This document shows positions 1 through 10,800 of a stretch of 64,000 nucleotides of DNA, piece after piece; positions within the stretch are counted from its first letter, which is position 1, and every line of letters begins with the position of its first letter. Below the pieces are notes generated by a model. That model saw only the letters and a program-made list of their open reading frames with translations. It was not told the origin of the DNA and made no database searches. The stretch comes from Coemansia sp. RSA 1804 (Eukaryota > Kickxellomycota > Kickxellomycetes > Kickxellales > Kickxellaceae): positions 1 through 64,000 of the forward strand of contig JANBTH010000006.1 of NCBI GenBank assembly GCA_027578815.1, written 5' to 3'. A program made the translations under genes and the position numbers.

Positions 1-2654
1 GCCACCGCCGTCCACAATGTCTCGGACTGCGTGGGCGACTTCTCGAAGCGCAGGTGCGACGACCAGCTGCCACGCAGTACTCGCTCAACTTTGCTATTGT
101 TGCTGTTGCCGCCGCGGAAGAGATAGCACTCGACCATGTCGTTGGACGAACTGAACATGCTGGCCTCCTTAAAGTTCACGGTGCAGAAGTCGCCGGTGGT
201 CTGGTTGGTGATGGTCATTTCCCCCGTGTAATCGACGGTGCGGTTGCCCGTGATAAGCCCCCGCACAAGCGCCGACGGCTTGCAGTAGGTGAAGTGGTCG
301 CCGTGCTTGAGCAGCTCGATGTGCACGTTGGATGTCTGGATGAACTCCATCGACTTGCCCCAGAACTTGCTCTTGCCCGACGAGTCCTGCCAGAACCGGT
401 AGCTGGGCGAGTCGGCAAAGCACGCCATCACCGGCGGGTGGTGCGACACCTTCTCCGACACGAACCGGAACCCACTGCGCGGCTCCACCATCTCGTACGT
501 TTCGCCCAGCAGCGGGTTGAACGGCTTGCGCTCGGCCCTGTGTTTCTTCGACGACAACGTGCTGATTGCAAACGCCGCCACATTCATAAGACGGTCCAGG
601 CTGTCGTTCATCTCGTCCGCCCTCTGCAGCAGTCTGCCGTACATCAGCTCCTCGCACAGCGCTTGCAGCGCATTGATCGGCTCGTTCATGATCAGCGGCA
701 TCGCGATGCTCGAAAGATCCTTGCCAACGTTCTTGCGCAGGATGGAAATAAGACTGACGTTCACTTCGCTTGACTCTGCGGGGAGCGTGGTCCGCGGTTC
801 GTGCTTTTTGGTTTCCTCTCTCACACTATCAAGAGTGACAAGAGGGTGGCTGTCGAGGCCCTTGTGCTTTGCTGGCTTCTCGTCAGTCTTTCCCTCCACG
901 GCTTCGTCGCCCGCAGGCCTTTTTGTCTCCTCGTCGGCCGCTGTGTGCGGCAGCTGGATGTTGTTCCTAGCCAGCGCCTCTATGAAATCGGGATCGCGGA
1001 TCAGGTCGTGGCGCATCCTGACCGACTGCCGGTCATCGCCGCCGTTCTGCGCATCATCAAAGAAGCCATTGACCACAGCATCGCTGTCGCTGGTGCTGTA
1101 GTTATCGTCGCCCGCCCCTGCCCCCGCATCTCTTCTCCTCGTCTCTGCTGCGCCAATGCTGGGCGTTGAGCGGTCGCTGCGACTGCTGGCGGGAGAGACC
1201 ACAATGGATTGCTCAGCACCTGGATGCGATCCGCCCGAAGTAGCCGTGAGCGGGTGCTCCTCGTGATCACGCCCAACCTCCAGCACCTCGTTAGTGTCGT
1301 AGAAGACATCCGATCCCGACCCCGAGAACCACGACGCGCGCGATGCCGATAGCGCAATCGCGGGCGGCTCGCTGGCGGCGGTGTCCCACCGCGTCATTGA
1401 CGGCCGGCCTGGCTTTTCCGGCAACCCAGAAAGATGGTAGATTGCGCGCTCGCTGTCTCTGATCGCCTTTATGTACCCGAGTGCGGCCTGGATAGTCTCG
1501 CCCTCACCCGACACCTTCAGCTTCTTAATAAGCTCGTCCAGCTTGTCGGTCGAATCAACAAACTGCGCATGCGCCATACTAACGTCTTCTGGAGAACTGC
1601 TGCGATAGTAGGCGGATCCCGATGACGACGGCGGAATGGCAGGCGCCGTTGGATTGTGAATGGCAGAACCGGCGGAGAATGTGGCACCGTCGCTGAAATG
1701 GGAGTCCCCGACCGGAAGCGCAGTGGCATATTCTTTTGCCTTGTTGATAGCCGCTATCCAGGCCGCAAAGGCCTGCTGCGTCTGTGCGCGCAGCTGGTAG
1801 AACCCCTCGTCGCCGTCAATGGTAATAAGTAAGTCCTCATCGAGCTTTGACACCACCGCGTTTACAAGATCAACCTTTGCGCGTGGAATCCCGCCCTCTG
1901 TGGTCGAGTAAAGCAGCCAGTGGCCCTGGATGGTAAACCAGCGGTTGGCCCAGCCCTGCATCCTTTTCCGCTTCTTTTTCAGCAGCCATCCCGTGAACAA
2001 CGTTTGCGGCTTGTTGCTACTGGAACCTGTGGCCCCCTCCTCCTTTGTTTCCCGCACAGCCACACAGAACGACACCCGCTTGGATGTGTTCTTTGAGAAC
2101 GAGTTGTCAAAGTACAGAATGTATGTGCCTGGCTCCACTGCTGTCCACGAGCCCTTGATGGTGGCCTTTGACGACTCGTAGTGTTTGAGCGGCATTAGTT
2201 CGACAATCCCCTTGTCCTGGAGCTTGAATAGAATGTTGCGCTGCTGCTGCGGTTGCGGCTGCTGCTGGTGGTGATGCTGCTGGTGCTGCGGTGTTGGCGG
2301 CGTTGCCGACGGATGCGCCTGTTGCTGCGGAGCGGAAACACGCAGCTCCATCTCCAGGCGGTTCTGCGAGGCATTCGGGGAGAACATTAGTCGCTTTCCA
2401 GCCATCGAGTTGATGGTGGAGTTTCTGCTGCCAGCAGGAACCACAGTGCCTGTCGACGATGGGTGTGGTGACGCAGCAGCAGCAGCAGCAGCAGCATCGT
2501 CGCTGCCAGCAGCCGCTGGCGGTGTGCGCCGAAACAGCCCAAAGTCAATGTTCTTGCGCTTGGTCGAGAACCACCATTGGATGGTGCTAGGAACCCGGGT
2601 TACGTGGACTGTGTGCAAATACCCATCTCTTGGCAGAATTTCAATCTCCTCCAT
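1..2654 (-). CDS. OSH3: Osh3-type oxysterol-binding protein (GOLD-PH-ORD), 3' end cut by window edge
   Basis: Lipid-transfer protein of the OSBP/ORP family. It is expected to work at ER-plasma-membrane contacts in sterol and phosphoinositide exchange. Reading down from the ATG at 2652-2654, about 884 codons stay open to the window edge. In order: an N-terminal GOLD-like segment (start MEEIEILPRDGYLHTVHV, typical of fungal Osh3), with Gln/His-rich and Ala-rich inserts; a PH domain near residues 220-320 (TLFTGWLLKKKRKRMQGW, then an Ala-Trp-Ile helix); a Ser-rich linker; and the ligand-binding ORD, with NPLLGETYE followed by the family signature KVSHHPPV. The C-terminal end of the ORD lies beyond base 1. 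The family is recognised from these motifs; the Osh3 subtype rests on the GOLD+PH+ORD order. A CTAG immediately before the start could be a 3' splice site, so an upstream non-coding or coding exon is possible. Confidence 0.9.
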   Translation of the reverse strand, partial: MEEIEILPRDGYLHTVHVTRVPSTIQWWFSTKRKNIDFGLFRRTPPAAAGSDDAAAAAAAASPHPSSTGTVVPAGSRNSTINSMAGKRLMFSPNASQNRLEMELRVSAPQQQAHPSATPPTPQHQQHHHQQQPQPQQQRNILFKLQDKGIVELMPLKHYESSKATIKGSWTAVEPGTYILYFDNSFSKNTSKRVSFCVAVRETKEEGATGSSSNKPQTLFTGWLLKKKRKRMQGWANRWFTIQGHWLLYSTTEGGIPRAKVDLVNAVVSKLDEDLLITIDGDEGFYQLRAQTQQAFAAWIAAINKAKEYATALPVGDSHFSDGATFSAGSAIHNPTAPAIPPSSSGSAYYRSSSPEDVSMAHAQFVDSTDKLDELIKKLKVSGEGETIQAALGYIKAIRDSERAIYHLSGLPEKPGRPSMTRWDTAASEPPAIALSASRASWFSGSGSDVFYDTNEVLEVGRDHEEHPLTATSGGSHPGAEQSIVVSPASSRSDRSTPSIGAAETRRRDAGAGAGDDNYSTSDSDAVVNGFFDDAQNGGDDRQSVRMRHDLIRDPDFIEALARNNIQLPHTAADEETKRPAGDEAVEGKTDEKPAKHKGLDSHPLVTLDSVREETKKHEPRTTLPAESSEVNVSLISILRKNVGKDLSSIAMPLIMNEPINALQALCEELMYGRLLQRADEMNDSLDRLMNVAAFAISTLSSKKHRAERKPFNPLLGETYEMVEPRSGFRFVSEKVSHHPPVMACFADSPSYRFWQDSSGKSKFWGKSMEFIQTSNVHIELLKHGDHFTYCKPSALVRGLITGNRTVDYTGEMTITNQTTGDFCTVNFKEASMFSSSNDMVECYLFRGGNSNNSKVERVLRGSWSSHLRFEKSPTQSETLWTAV

Positions 2655-3658
2655 TTCTAGCACTGGGTGTGTTGAAAAACCACAATTACAAACCAACCGA
2701 AGAACAAAAGAAACCCCCAAGCAAGTGAATAAGATACTGAAGAAATATAAGGGTGGTGCTTGTTTTGCGAATAAAATAAGAAAAATTATAGAGAGAAGGG
2801 AAACGTACGTTCAAAGAAACAGCTGTCAAACACGCCCTTTAGGATAATGTGGAATAAAAAACATCAGGAGCGGGACTTTACAATGCGGGGTTCTATAACG
2901 AAGAAAGGGGTGGTTGTCTCTTTGGGAAGAATGCTTTTTTTGCGGCTTTGCAACACCCGCAAAGCTATGGCCAGCATTTTAATCCGCTAAAAATTATACT
3001 AATTCCGTGTTCTTTGAGCAGCTGCATACATTCTTCTTGGGATATTCCAACACCATCAAGCGGTCTAGAAGTTGCGTAGGGCCGAACTGTTCTGCAAGCT
3101 TGTATTGAAGCTATAGGCAGAGCAGAAAAAAAAAAGAGATAACGTCTTCTGCCGCATAAATATCAATCACATCGGTCTTTTAGCATAAACAAACGGTCTC
3201 CATTGGGAAAGAATAATGTGAAGTCGTGGTCTCGCATGATAAAACCCCTGTAGATCAGTCTGGTGTCGTCTGCCCAATGGCGGTTGATTAGAAGATTATG
3301 CTTGATCAAAATTGTGATTTCAGCAAAAAGAAAAGCGGAACACGATAAAAAAATTGGCGAATCGAAAACCACCGCCGCATCAGAGCGTATTCTATAGTCG
3401 CGGTTTTCCTTCGATGAGATTCGGCCCCGCCTTTTTTTCATGCCGTAATCAGGCGGAAACGGTAGCCAAGGCCCAAAGCCATTCTTTATTAATGTCGCTG
3501 ATGAGAGATTTCTTCCTTTTTCCTCCTCTTTTATTTCTGCTATTGCAAAATCTATTATTCTTATTTTACATTTCAAATTGCTCCCCCCAATCGCGCTTGC
3601 CGAATTTATATCTGCTCGATCTAGAACCGATTTATTCATTTCCGATTAGCAACTAACA
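2655..3658. promoter_or_regulatory. Divergent intergenic region between OSH3 and MIX17-like gene
   Basis: About 1 kb separates two divergent starts, so it probably holds both promoters. It is more AT-rich than the flanking genes. A minus-strand reading frame of 158 codons (3163-3639) crosses it but overlaps the MIX17-like leader and matches no family I recognise, so I do not call it a gene. On the minus strand, a GTACGT donor-like site near 2806 and the CTAG before the OSH3 start could bound a leader intron of about 150 bp. Confidence 0.4.
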
Positions 3659-4117
3659 ATGCCTCGCAGAAGATCAGCAGCCCCCTCCCGCTCTCCGTCC
3701 TCCAGCAGAAGCATGCACACTGCGGCGCCAGTAGCACCAGCAGCAGCAGCACCGCCGATGGCCCCACCAATGGCAGCACGGCCATCGTCTCCCGGACTTC
3801 TTTCTCAGATGGCCACGACCGCAGCAGGTGTTGCTCTTGGTAGTGCTGCTGGCCGCGTAATGGCTGACTCTGTGTCAGGATTCTTTGGCGGAAGCAGCGA
3901 GGGTGCCGCTCAAGCACCACCACAGCAGCAGCAGCAGGTTCAGCAATCGGCCTACGACCAGTCATCCGGATTCCAGCAGTCTGCTACTTCTTGCGATATG
4001 GACGCAAAGAACTTTACCCGTTGCTTGGAGAGCACTAACAACGACATGTCTGCGTGCCAGTACTATCTCGATGCCCTCAAGAGCTGCCAGGCGTTTGCCA
4101 ACAGCAGGACTTTCTAG
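3659..4117 (+). CDS. MIX17: CHCHD2/CHCHD10-like twin CX9C mitochondrial protein
   Basis: A 152-residue protein of the CHCHD2/Mix17 family, expected in the mitochondrial intermembrane space after oxidation by the Mia40 relay. The N terminus is Arg/Ser-rich without acidic residues (MPRRRSAAPSRSPSSSRS), as in a mitochondrial targeting segment. A Pro/Ala-rich stretch follows, then a conserved Gly/Ala hydrophobic helix around residues 50-70 (GVALGSAAGRVMADSV) and a Gln-rich linker. The C-terminal CHCH domain has two exact CX9C motifs: Cys112/Cys122 and Cys133/Cys143. Length and architecture match the family. It is single-exon. It converges on the tRNA synthetase gene, with about 210 bp between stops. 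Confidence 0.93.
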   Translation: MPRRRSAAPSRSPSSSRSMHTAAPVAPAAAAPPMAPPMAARPSSPGLLSQMATTAAGVALGSAAGRVMADSVSGFFGGSSEGAAQAPPQQQQQVQQSAYDQSSGFQQSATSCDMDAKNFTRCLESTNNDMSACQYYLDALKSCQAFANSRTF

Positions 4118-4326
4118 AAAGAAACGCAGATACGAGTCTTTTCTCTTATTTAGCGTTCGTTTATACTTTTTTGTTTGTTGAGAGTTTGTTTTAACTTTAT
4201 TGGAACCTTTCTTCTCTTTCCTTTTGCCCAGTTATTGATCCTTGTTCCGTTATAAATAGCAGTAAGACCTACAGGCGCAGAAATAGAAAAGAAAGGAGCA
4301 GATGTAGAAAAGGATGGAGGCATGTG

Positions 4327-5628
4327 CTACTTTTTAGAAAGAGACTCAAACGGACGCGGGAACTGTGGATCCATAAAGTTCTTGACGTCCTGTTCGGTGA
4401 TAGCGCGTTCACGCTCCTGGAAGGCGCCAACAAAGTCCTGGAGAACTTTGATGCAGCGGGCCTTCATCTCGCCCGACGTGATCTCGCCCTTGCGGTAGCC
4501 GTCGGCAAGATCGGCAATCTCCTTGTCGTCATCAATAAAGTACGTCAAGTAAAGGTAAGGAACGTCAACGTCTGGGTTTCCTCCGAGCTCACGGTGCTCT
4601 TCGAGCGAGGTCTGGCCGCCCGAGAACGCATAGCGGTTGATCTTGTTCTTGATCTTGGCGGCCGTGTCGTCCATGAAGATGGCGGAGCTGGGAATCGATG
4701 ATCCCATCTTGGATCCGGTTCCCTGGAGCGCAGGAAGGAAGCGGCCGTGGATCAGGCTGGGCTTCTTGTGCTTCATGCGTACCGACACATCGCGTGTCAG
4801 CCGGAAGTACGGGTCCTGATCGACGCCGCAGGGGATCAGACACGGGATATCCTTGCGCGTGCCAAAGATCTCGGGAAACGACGAGCAGAAGGCGGGTGCG
4901 GCCTGGATTCCCGGAAAGTGGATTCTTCCGATGCAAGTGCTTTCATTGAAACCAAACGTGCCCTTGACCTGGCTAAACGTCACCTGCCGCGAGAACTGCA
5001 GTATGTTGCGGTAGAAGGCGCCGCCCATATAGTCCAGATTGGAGAAGATAAACGTCTTCTCGGGCTTGAACCCAACCGCAGCAATCTCGCGCACCGCGTT
5101 AAGGGAGTTCTGGTAAACCTCATCAATCGTCAGACCGCGGAACAGGAACTTCTCGTCATCGGTGAGCTGCACCACCAGAGGAACGTCAAAGACGTCCTGC
5201 AACCACTTGCAAAAGACAAACGGCAGAACGTGGCCCACGTGCATGTGGCCGCTGCTTGGGCCGCGCCCGGTGTACAGATAGAACGGTTTGCCTTGCTCGT
5301 GCCGGTCGAGAATCTTCTCAAGATCGCGGTGCATGAAGAACACGCCGCGTCGCAAGTAGAGATGCGGCTTGTGTCCGGTGACCTTCTCGAACCGCTCCAG
5401 AAGCGCCTCATCAATGTGGTGTACTCCAAACGACCTCTTAATCGCATCGTAGTCAATGTTCATTTGCACCCCGTCGACAACTGCGCCTGCTACGTCCCAT
5501 GGCGTAACAACCTGCTCGGTCTTTGCTTGCTGCTCGTCGCTTGCATTGCCGGCCGGGTCAGCAACAGAGAGACCCTGCATCTCCTTAGTAGCCGTATCCG
5601 CGAGGGCGCTGCTGTCTTTTTGATCCAT
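4327..5628 (-). CDS. WRS1: Cytosolic tryptophanyl-tRNA synthetase
   Basis: Class Ic aminoacyl-tRNA synthetase that charges tRNA-Trp in the cytosol; 433 residues, the usual size for fungal and animal cytosolic TrpRS. The eukaryotic-type N-terminal extension (residues 1-65) is acidic and lacks a mitochondrial presequence. The Rossmann core starts with FYLYTGRGPSSGHMHVGH (the HIGH-type signature, near residue 125), followed by LTDDEKFLFRG and PCGVDQDPYFRLTRD. The second signature is GTGSKMGSS near residue 306, with Gly where the eukaryotic KMSAS usually has Ser. The C-terminal helical domain ends FESLSKK. It diverges from PAF1 across about 550 bp, which should contain both promoters. Confidence 0.97.
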   Translation of the reverse strand: MDQKDSSALADTATKEMQGLSVADPAGNASDEQQAKTEQVVTPWDVAGAVVDGVQMNIDYDAIKRSFGVHHIDEALLERFEKVTGHKPHLYLRRGVFFMHRDLEKILDRHEQGKPFYLYTGRGPSSGHMHVGHVLPFVFCKWLQDVFDVPLVVQLTDDEKFLFRGLTIDEVYQNSLNAVREIAAVGFKPEKTFIFSNLDYMGGAFYRNILQFSRQVTFSQVKGTFGFNESTCIGRIHFPGIQAAPAFCSSFPEIFGTRKDIPCLIPCGVDQDPYFRLTRDVSVRMKHKKPSLIHGRFLPALQGTGSKMGSSIPSSAIFMDDTAAKIKNKINRYAFSGGQTSLEEHRELGGNPDVDVPYLYLTYFIDDDKEIADLADGYRKGEITSGEMKARCIKVLQDFVGAFQERERAITEQDVKNFMDPQFPRPFESLSKK

Positions 5629-6177
5629 GTGTTTTTGGTGGTGGATAGCAGACGGGAAAGATTATATGGCTAAATGTGATTTAATTGAAGAGCAACCAGC
5701 ATGTAAAAAGAAGGAAAAGAGAAAGAGCGAAGCCAAAGCCAAAAACCATCGGCATACAATAAAACACCTCTCAAATAAGCTCTGCAGATGCGGCCAATGA
5801 TGGGCTTGTGAAATGATATGTGATTCACAAAATGTCTGCATACAATAGTCGGCAAGATCAGTAGTGATCACAGAGAATTAGCATTGCTGTTTCGCGTCGT
5901 TTTCGTTTGTTTCGTATTCATTGTTGCCCCCTTTCTTCCTTCTCTGCTCCACTTCTCATAGCCTGTACTGTTAAAGCTTGATTCCCTCTGTTCCGTCATT
6001 TGGTGCTTTTTTATTGCCTCTACTGATTACGCGTGTTGAGCAACCAACAAACTATACAACGATAAAACGTACCAGCGGCAGCATACACAAAGGCGCAAGT
6101 GGAGATAGAAAAGCGTCAGGAAATCTCTGCACCCGATTTCAGGCAAGTCAGCGGGCTCAGCAGAATCGAGAGTAGCA
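5629..6177. promoter_or_regulatory. Bidirectional promoter region WRS1 / PAF1
   Basis: A 549-bp spacer between divergent start codons. It is AT-rich on the WRS1 side and pyrimidine-rich around 5880-5970, upstream of PAF1. I see no coding exon. The short reading frames inside have no family resemblance. Confidence 0.5.
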
Positions 6178-7617
6178 ATGTCCTCAAAGAGCGCCCCCAA
6201 GGCCAGAGCCGTTGGCAAGGAGTTTCTATGCAAGGTGCGATACAAGAACCCGTTGCCCGAGGTTCCATTCCCGCCAAAGCTCCTCCCAATTCCACCAACG
6301 TATGTTGACCCCAACGCCGGGTCGTACAGTCAGTCCCGTCTGCACCACTACGTGCAGTACCGGCACACAACGCTTGAGGAGGCGACGCCGTACCCGATGA
6401 TCGTGGATGCTGACTACGGAATGCCTATTGACCCCTGTCTCCTGGGCGCCTTTGACGAGGACAGGGGCGCCTCGATGATTTCCGGCGCACAGATCGACGA
6501 GAAGGACCGGTTTCTGCTGAATCTCCCCACCGCAGCCAACGCCTCAGGGGCATCAGCAGCAGCAGCAGAAGCCGCCTCGCAGTCTGACGGCATATCGACC
6601 CCGCCAGTGTCACAGCAGCCAGGCCTCGGTGCAAAACAACTTGGTGCGCAACGGACTCCAGCGGGTGGCAATGTTGGTAAGCGCATGTTTGACCACTCCG
6701 TTGAAGGCCAGCTGCGGACAATTGAAGAGTCGTTTGCATGCTTCTCAAAACACGATACCAGCAGTCCCGACGGCTACAAAGCGCATCTGCGCGACCTCAA
6801 ACACCCCACGGATCCCAAACTACACGCCGTCGAGTCCTACGAGTTGTTTCCCGACTCCGATCTGTGGCCCAACGTGTACACCGCGTTCCTCACAGACGTG
6901 TGTGCCGATCCCGAGTTCCTTGTCGAGAAGAAGAACAGGCTTGATCCCGAGGAGTACAAGCGGGTGGCCGACTTGGCGCGAGACTCGCTTATTTTCCGTC
7001 CGCGGGTGCGCCAGAACCATCTGGGCGAGGACGAGCAGTGGATTGAGTCCTTTTTGCCCGAGGACGAAGACACCGCAATACGCATCCGTAGGCGGCTGCA
7101 CAGCGGCGCGCTCTTTGACGAGTCTGTTGACCAGGATGCCGAATACCGGTTTGAGAAGTCGCGCGAGTACGATATGCCTGTCCGTCCTGACATTGCCACG
7201 GCTGGCCGCCAGGACCTCTACATGATTGCCATTGATACTTCCGAGTCGTCTGGACTGCGTCCCGTGGCCAAGTACGTGCCCATCAAATCAAAGGTCCTGC
7301 TGAAGCACCGCCAGGCCTTTCTCTCCAGCATGCAGGAGCAGGATGAGCTCGACGACCCGTTGCGCATCACGAGTCTCGATCTCCAGCTGCGCGACTTTTC
7401 CGAGGAGGAGATCCAGGAGCGTTCCGCCGCAACAAACAAGCTGCACGAAGTCATCAAGGAGGAGATCATCCGCGCTTCTGTTGGTTCGCCCAGCCACGCC
7501 GACAGCGAGAATATCGATGTTGGTGGCGATTTGTTTGCTAGCGATAACGAGGACTCGAGTCCCAATGGAAATGGCAAAAAGCTCCGGCGCGTTCCATCGT
7601 ACTCTCCATCGCCATGA
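6178..7617 (+). CDS. PAF1: RNA polymerase II-associated factor 1 (Paf1 complex scaffold)
   Basis: Nuclear subunit of the Paf1 elongation complex (with Ctr9, Leo1, Rtf1 and Cdc73), which couples Pol II transcription to H2B ubiquitination and to H3K4/K36 methylation. The 479-residue protein opens with the family hallmark FLCKVRYKNPLPEVPFPPKL (compare CRVKYCNSLPDIPFDPKF in human PAF1). It continues with HHYVQYRHTTLEE, a central DNLWPN-like segment (LFPDSDLWPNVYTAFL), and the conserved block RFEKSREYDMPVRPD near residue 325. The tail is acidic and Ser-rich, ending RRVPSYSPSP. A low-complexity Ala-rich insert lies at about residues 122-150. Single exon. It converges on the PHD-protein gene, with about 270 bp between stops. 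Confidence 0.95.
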   Translation: MSSKSAPKARAVGKEFLCKVRYKNPLPEVPFPPKLLPIPPTYVDPNAGSYSQSRLHHYVQYRHTTLEEATPYPMIVDADYGMPIDPCLLGAFDEDRGASMISGAQIDEKDRFLLNLPTAANASGASAAAAEAASQSDGISTPPVSQQPGLGAKQLGAQRTPAGGNVGKRMFDHSVEGQLRTIEESFACFSKHDTSSPDGYKAHLRDLKHPTDPKLHAVESYELFPDSDLWPNVYTAFLTDVCADPEFLVEKKNRLDPEEYKRVADLARDSLIFRPRVRQNHLGEDEQWIESFLPEDEDTAIRIRRRLHSGALFDESVDQDAEYRFEKSREYDMPVRPDIATAGRQDLYMIAIDTSESSGLRPVAKYVPIKSKVLLKHRQAFLSSMQEQDELDDPLRITSLDLQLRDFSEEEIQERSAATNKLHEVIKEEIIRASVGSPSHADSENIDVGGDLFASDNEDSSPNGNGKKLRRVPSYSPSP

Positions 7618-7888
7618 GCTTTCTTCTATCTGTCTGTTGATAGCTTTGAAACTGGGTATTGCGAGTTATTTTGCAGGTTTTGCCAATTGCTTTTTCATAT
7701 ATGAAGATGTTGAATATAAAAGAAAATGCACACATAATGAGAATAGGTAGGTATAAAAAAGAATAACTTGGTTTTGGAGAAAGTGGAAGCTAGAAGCAAA
7801 AGATTGAAAGATAAAAGACATACAGTTTAATTTTCCATATTGAACCCAAATGAAGAGAAAGGATGTGGAGGCGGTTAAAGGGACCCCT

Positions 7889-10800
7889 TTAGTTTTCGTT
7901 TGCCTCAAGGCTGCGAACAAACACCTTCATATACTCGCGGATGTTGTCCTTGGACAACGCACCCAGCTGTTTTAGATCGCCAACAAGCATCTTGAACGCT
8001 GGACTATTCACATTGTCATCCGCAGCAGCAGCAGCAGAAGCTGAAGCATCTGAAGCTGACGCAGCAGAAGTAGTCACGATTTGACTGTCTTTCTGAGGCT
8101 TTGTAAGCATATCGAGCAATGTCTGCGCCATGTTGACACGCTTGATCACATACATCATGTTGTTCTTGAGCTCGTCAAGCTCCTCCTGCGTTTCAGCAAG
8201 CTTCTTGTCATTTTCTCTATCGACCTGTGCAGATAGTGGTGTCTTGGTATGGCTGTCCGTGGAAAGCCCAAGCCCAACACCAGTCTCAGCAGTGCCAACG
8301 CTGTTCGGTAAGGTCGCGAGTGAACCTGCCGCGTGCTTGGACAGCTGCAGATTTGCCGGCGACGCGCTTCCCAGGGAGCCCGATGTCTCAGACGACCCGC
8401 TATTCCCTTCGGCAGAGACCGATGTGCCCTTTTTGTACAACTGGTTGACGCTTAGTGCTGGCCTTGGGAGCTGAGGCGACGAATTCAGCTGAGGAGTCAC
8501 CGATGTGCCAAAGCCATTTCCAGCAGTCTTTGCAATGTCGGGCGACGGTGGTCTGGAAGTCGCAAAGTTATTTCCCATGCCATTTGCCACGGCAAACGCG
8601 GACGGTGCCTGTTGTGCGCTCGTGCTGTTGACCAGGGCAGAGAGGCTGCTGATTGTAGACATTGCCTTTCTAGCATCGCGTGTCGGCTGCGAGTTCATGT
8701 CTTTAAGCGCCTTCTGAATCTCGCCCAGTATGCTGTTCTGCTTCCTAAGCATGCTGTGCGATTCCTTGATCCAGGTCTCCTGCTCCTCAGACAGCCGAGC
8801 CGTGTTCGATGCTGTTGACGGTGGTTCTGCTGTTGTTGTTGACATTCCGCCATACCCGTTGATCCCGCCTGACGTGCGAGATCCGGCAGAAAGCGGGTAA
8901 TAGGCGGAGCCTCGCACATTGCTAATTACAGAGGGATATGAACCAGTAAACGGCCTCACGCGGATTGTTGGTCTCCTCGCCGACATCTGCTCCGACTGAT
9001 GGGGCATTGGCGGCGGATGCAAATGATTCGCAGACGGACTGCTTACCAACCTAGGGCCTACTTTCATAGCTGGCGATTGGGTAGGTACTGGCTGCTTGCT
9101 CTTAGCCGTTTTGCTACGCGTTGCAGGACGAGGAGTATCTTTCTGACCGTTGGATTTGTCTACCATTCTTTCTGATTCGGTGTCGGAGTTGGATTCCGCG
9201 GAGTCAATCTGTGCAATTTTGTCAGCCAAGTCAGCCATGATAGCCAATTCGTCAAGAGCATTCTGCTTGTCTTTAGATAAAGATTTCAGCTCTTTGTTGG
9301 CTGATTTGGACCGCAAGATCGTCTCGTTCGTGTCCAGATCGCCTTCATCCACTATTATATCTTCTTCAATATCACTATCATCCACAATATTGCTTGATTC
9401 CTTTGCTTTTACCTCCACCGCTGCTCTTGCCTTTGCCTTTGCCTCTGCCCTTGCCCTTTCCTTCATAAATCTGCCACCGGCCACAATAGGGTGCACCCTG
9501 GGGCGTCCACGACGAGTGTACGAGGGTTTCATCAAGGATACCAGATATTCATCACCTGAACTCAACTCGCTTGCATCGTCAGTTAGCGTGTTGGGCAGAC
9601 GACCAGCACGGAGTTTTTTGAACCTGTGTCTCTTTGGCACATCAAAAGCTTTGCCTTTCAAAAGCATATCCTTGCGGTGCTTGTCCGATTGAGCAGGAGC
9701 AATATTGCGAAATGAAGGCGGCGGGAGATTCTGCTCAACCGCATTTTTATCAGCTGCTGCTTGACCTTCCTGTTCATCTAGTACTGTTGGATGGATCAGC
9801 ATGTGTATCGGAAGACTTTGTCTGCGATCCTCCTTTTCTACTGGCGGTACTACTTTGGGAACAGTTGATTCACGGCGGCGGCGCTTCCGTGGGACGACTA
9901 TTGAGGCCACAGGTAGCTTTGCCATGGATATATGTTTTGGACAGAGCACCTCCTTGAATTTTGTGTTGTATGTTGGCGGGGGAGCCAGGAATTTGTACCG
10001 AATGGCGCACATTGGATGAAACGCGCTTTCGCACATGACGCCGTTTTCTATGTACGAGCAACGTACTTGGTATCCAAAGCGCGCACCGCAGAACTCGCAC
10101 ATGGTAAATGCTGCTCTGAGCTTTGGATTGGTGGTGATAAACGGGATTTGGCTGGTATCCACATCCGGAATCCACGCAGCACATTGGACATGTACAAACT
10201 GTTGCTCGTTCGGTTTGGCTTCGTTGACAAGCCTGCGCGCAGACTTGTCGTTCTTATAATGGCAGCAATACAGTCCCTAGAAATTGGTAGAAATGAAAAT
10301 ACAAAATACAACACACATTAGAATAAGAACAGCTCATATTATACAGACTTTCTATGCAAATATAACAGCCATCTGGCATTTGCACATTTAACACAATCAA
10401 ATATTTGCAACATACCTTATTGTAAGTGGTCCTGCTTCCTCCAGTACACCAGTCACAGTACCATGGCTCATCGCCGGGCGGGATGTCGACAATTCCATAG
10501 CATTTTTGGTGGAATCCTAACCTGCATTTGCCTTCGCAGAAAACAATCAGGTTGTCGTCGGTAGAAACCCCACTTTGACATATTGTACAAAACTCCTACA
10601 TTCCATATTGAAAGTAGAAAATGAAGCAGGTTAGCACACACGTAGGGAAATTTGAATAATAAAAATTGTTTGTCATACTCATCGCATAAAACACCTCACA
10701 TTCAACAATATACAAGCATAGTGCACTTTGAGCAAAAAAACTGCAATGTTAATCATCTTTTTGACATGGAACTTACATCATCATCTTCTGTTTCTCCAAC

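Noticed and set aside
3163..3639. Minus-strand 158-codon frame between OSH3 and the MIX17-like gene
   Set aside because: It runs into the leader of the CHCHD2-like gene, has no family resemblance, and lies in a divergent promoter. Some stretches look protein-like, so a homologue search would settle it.
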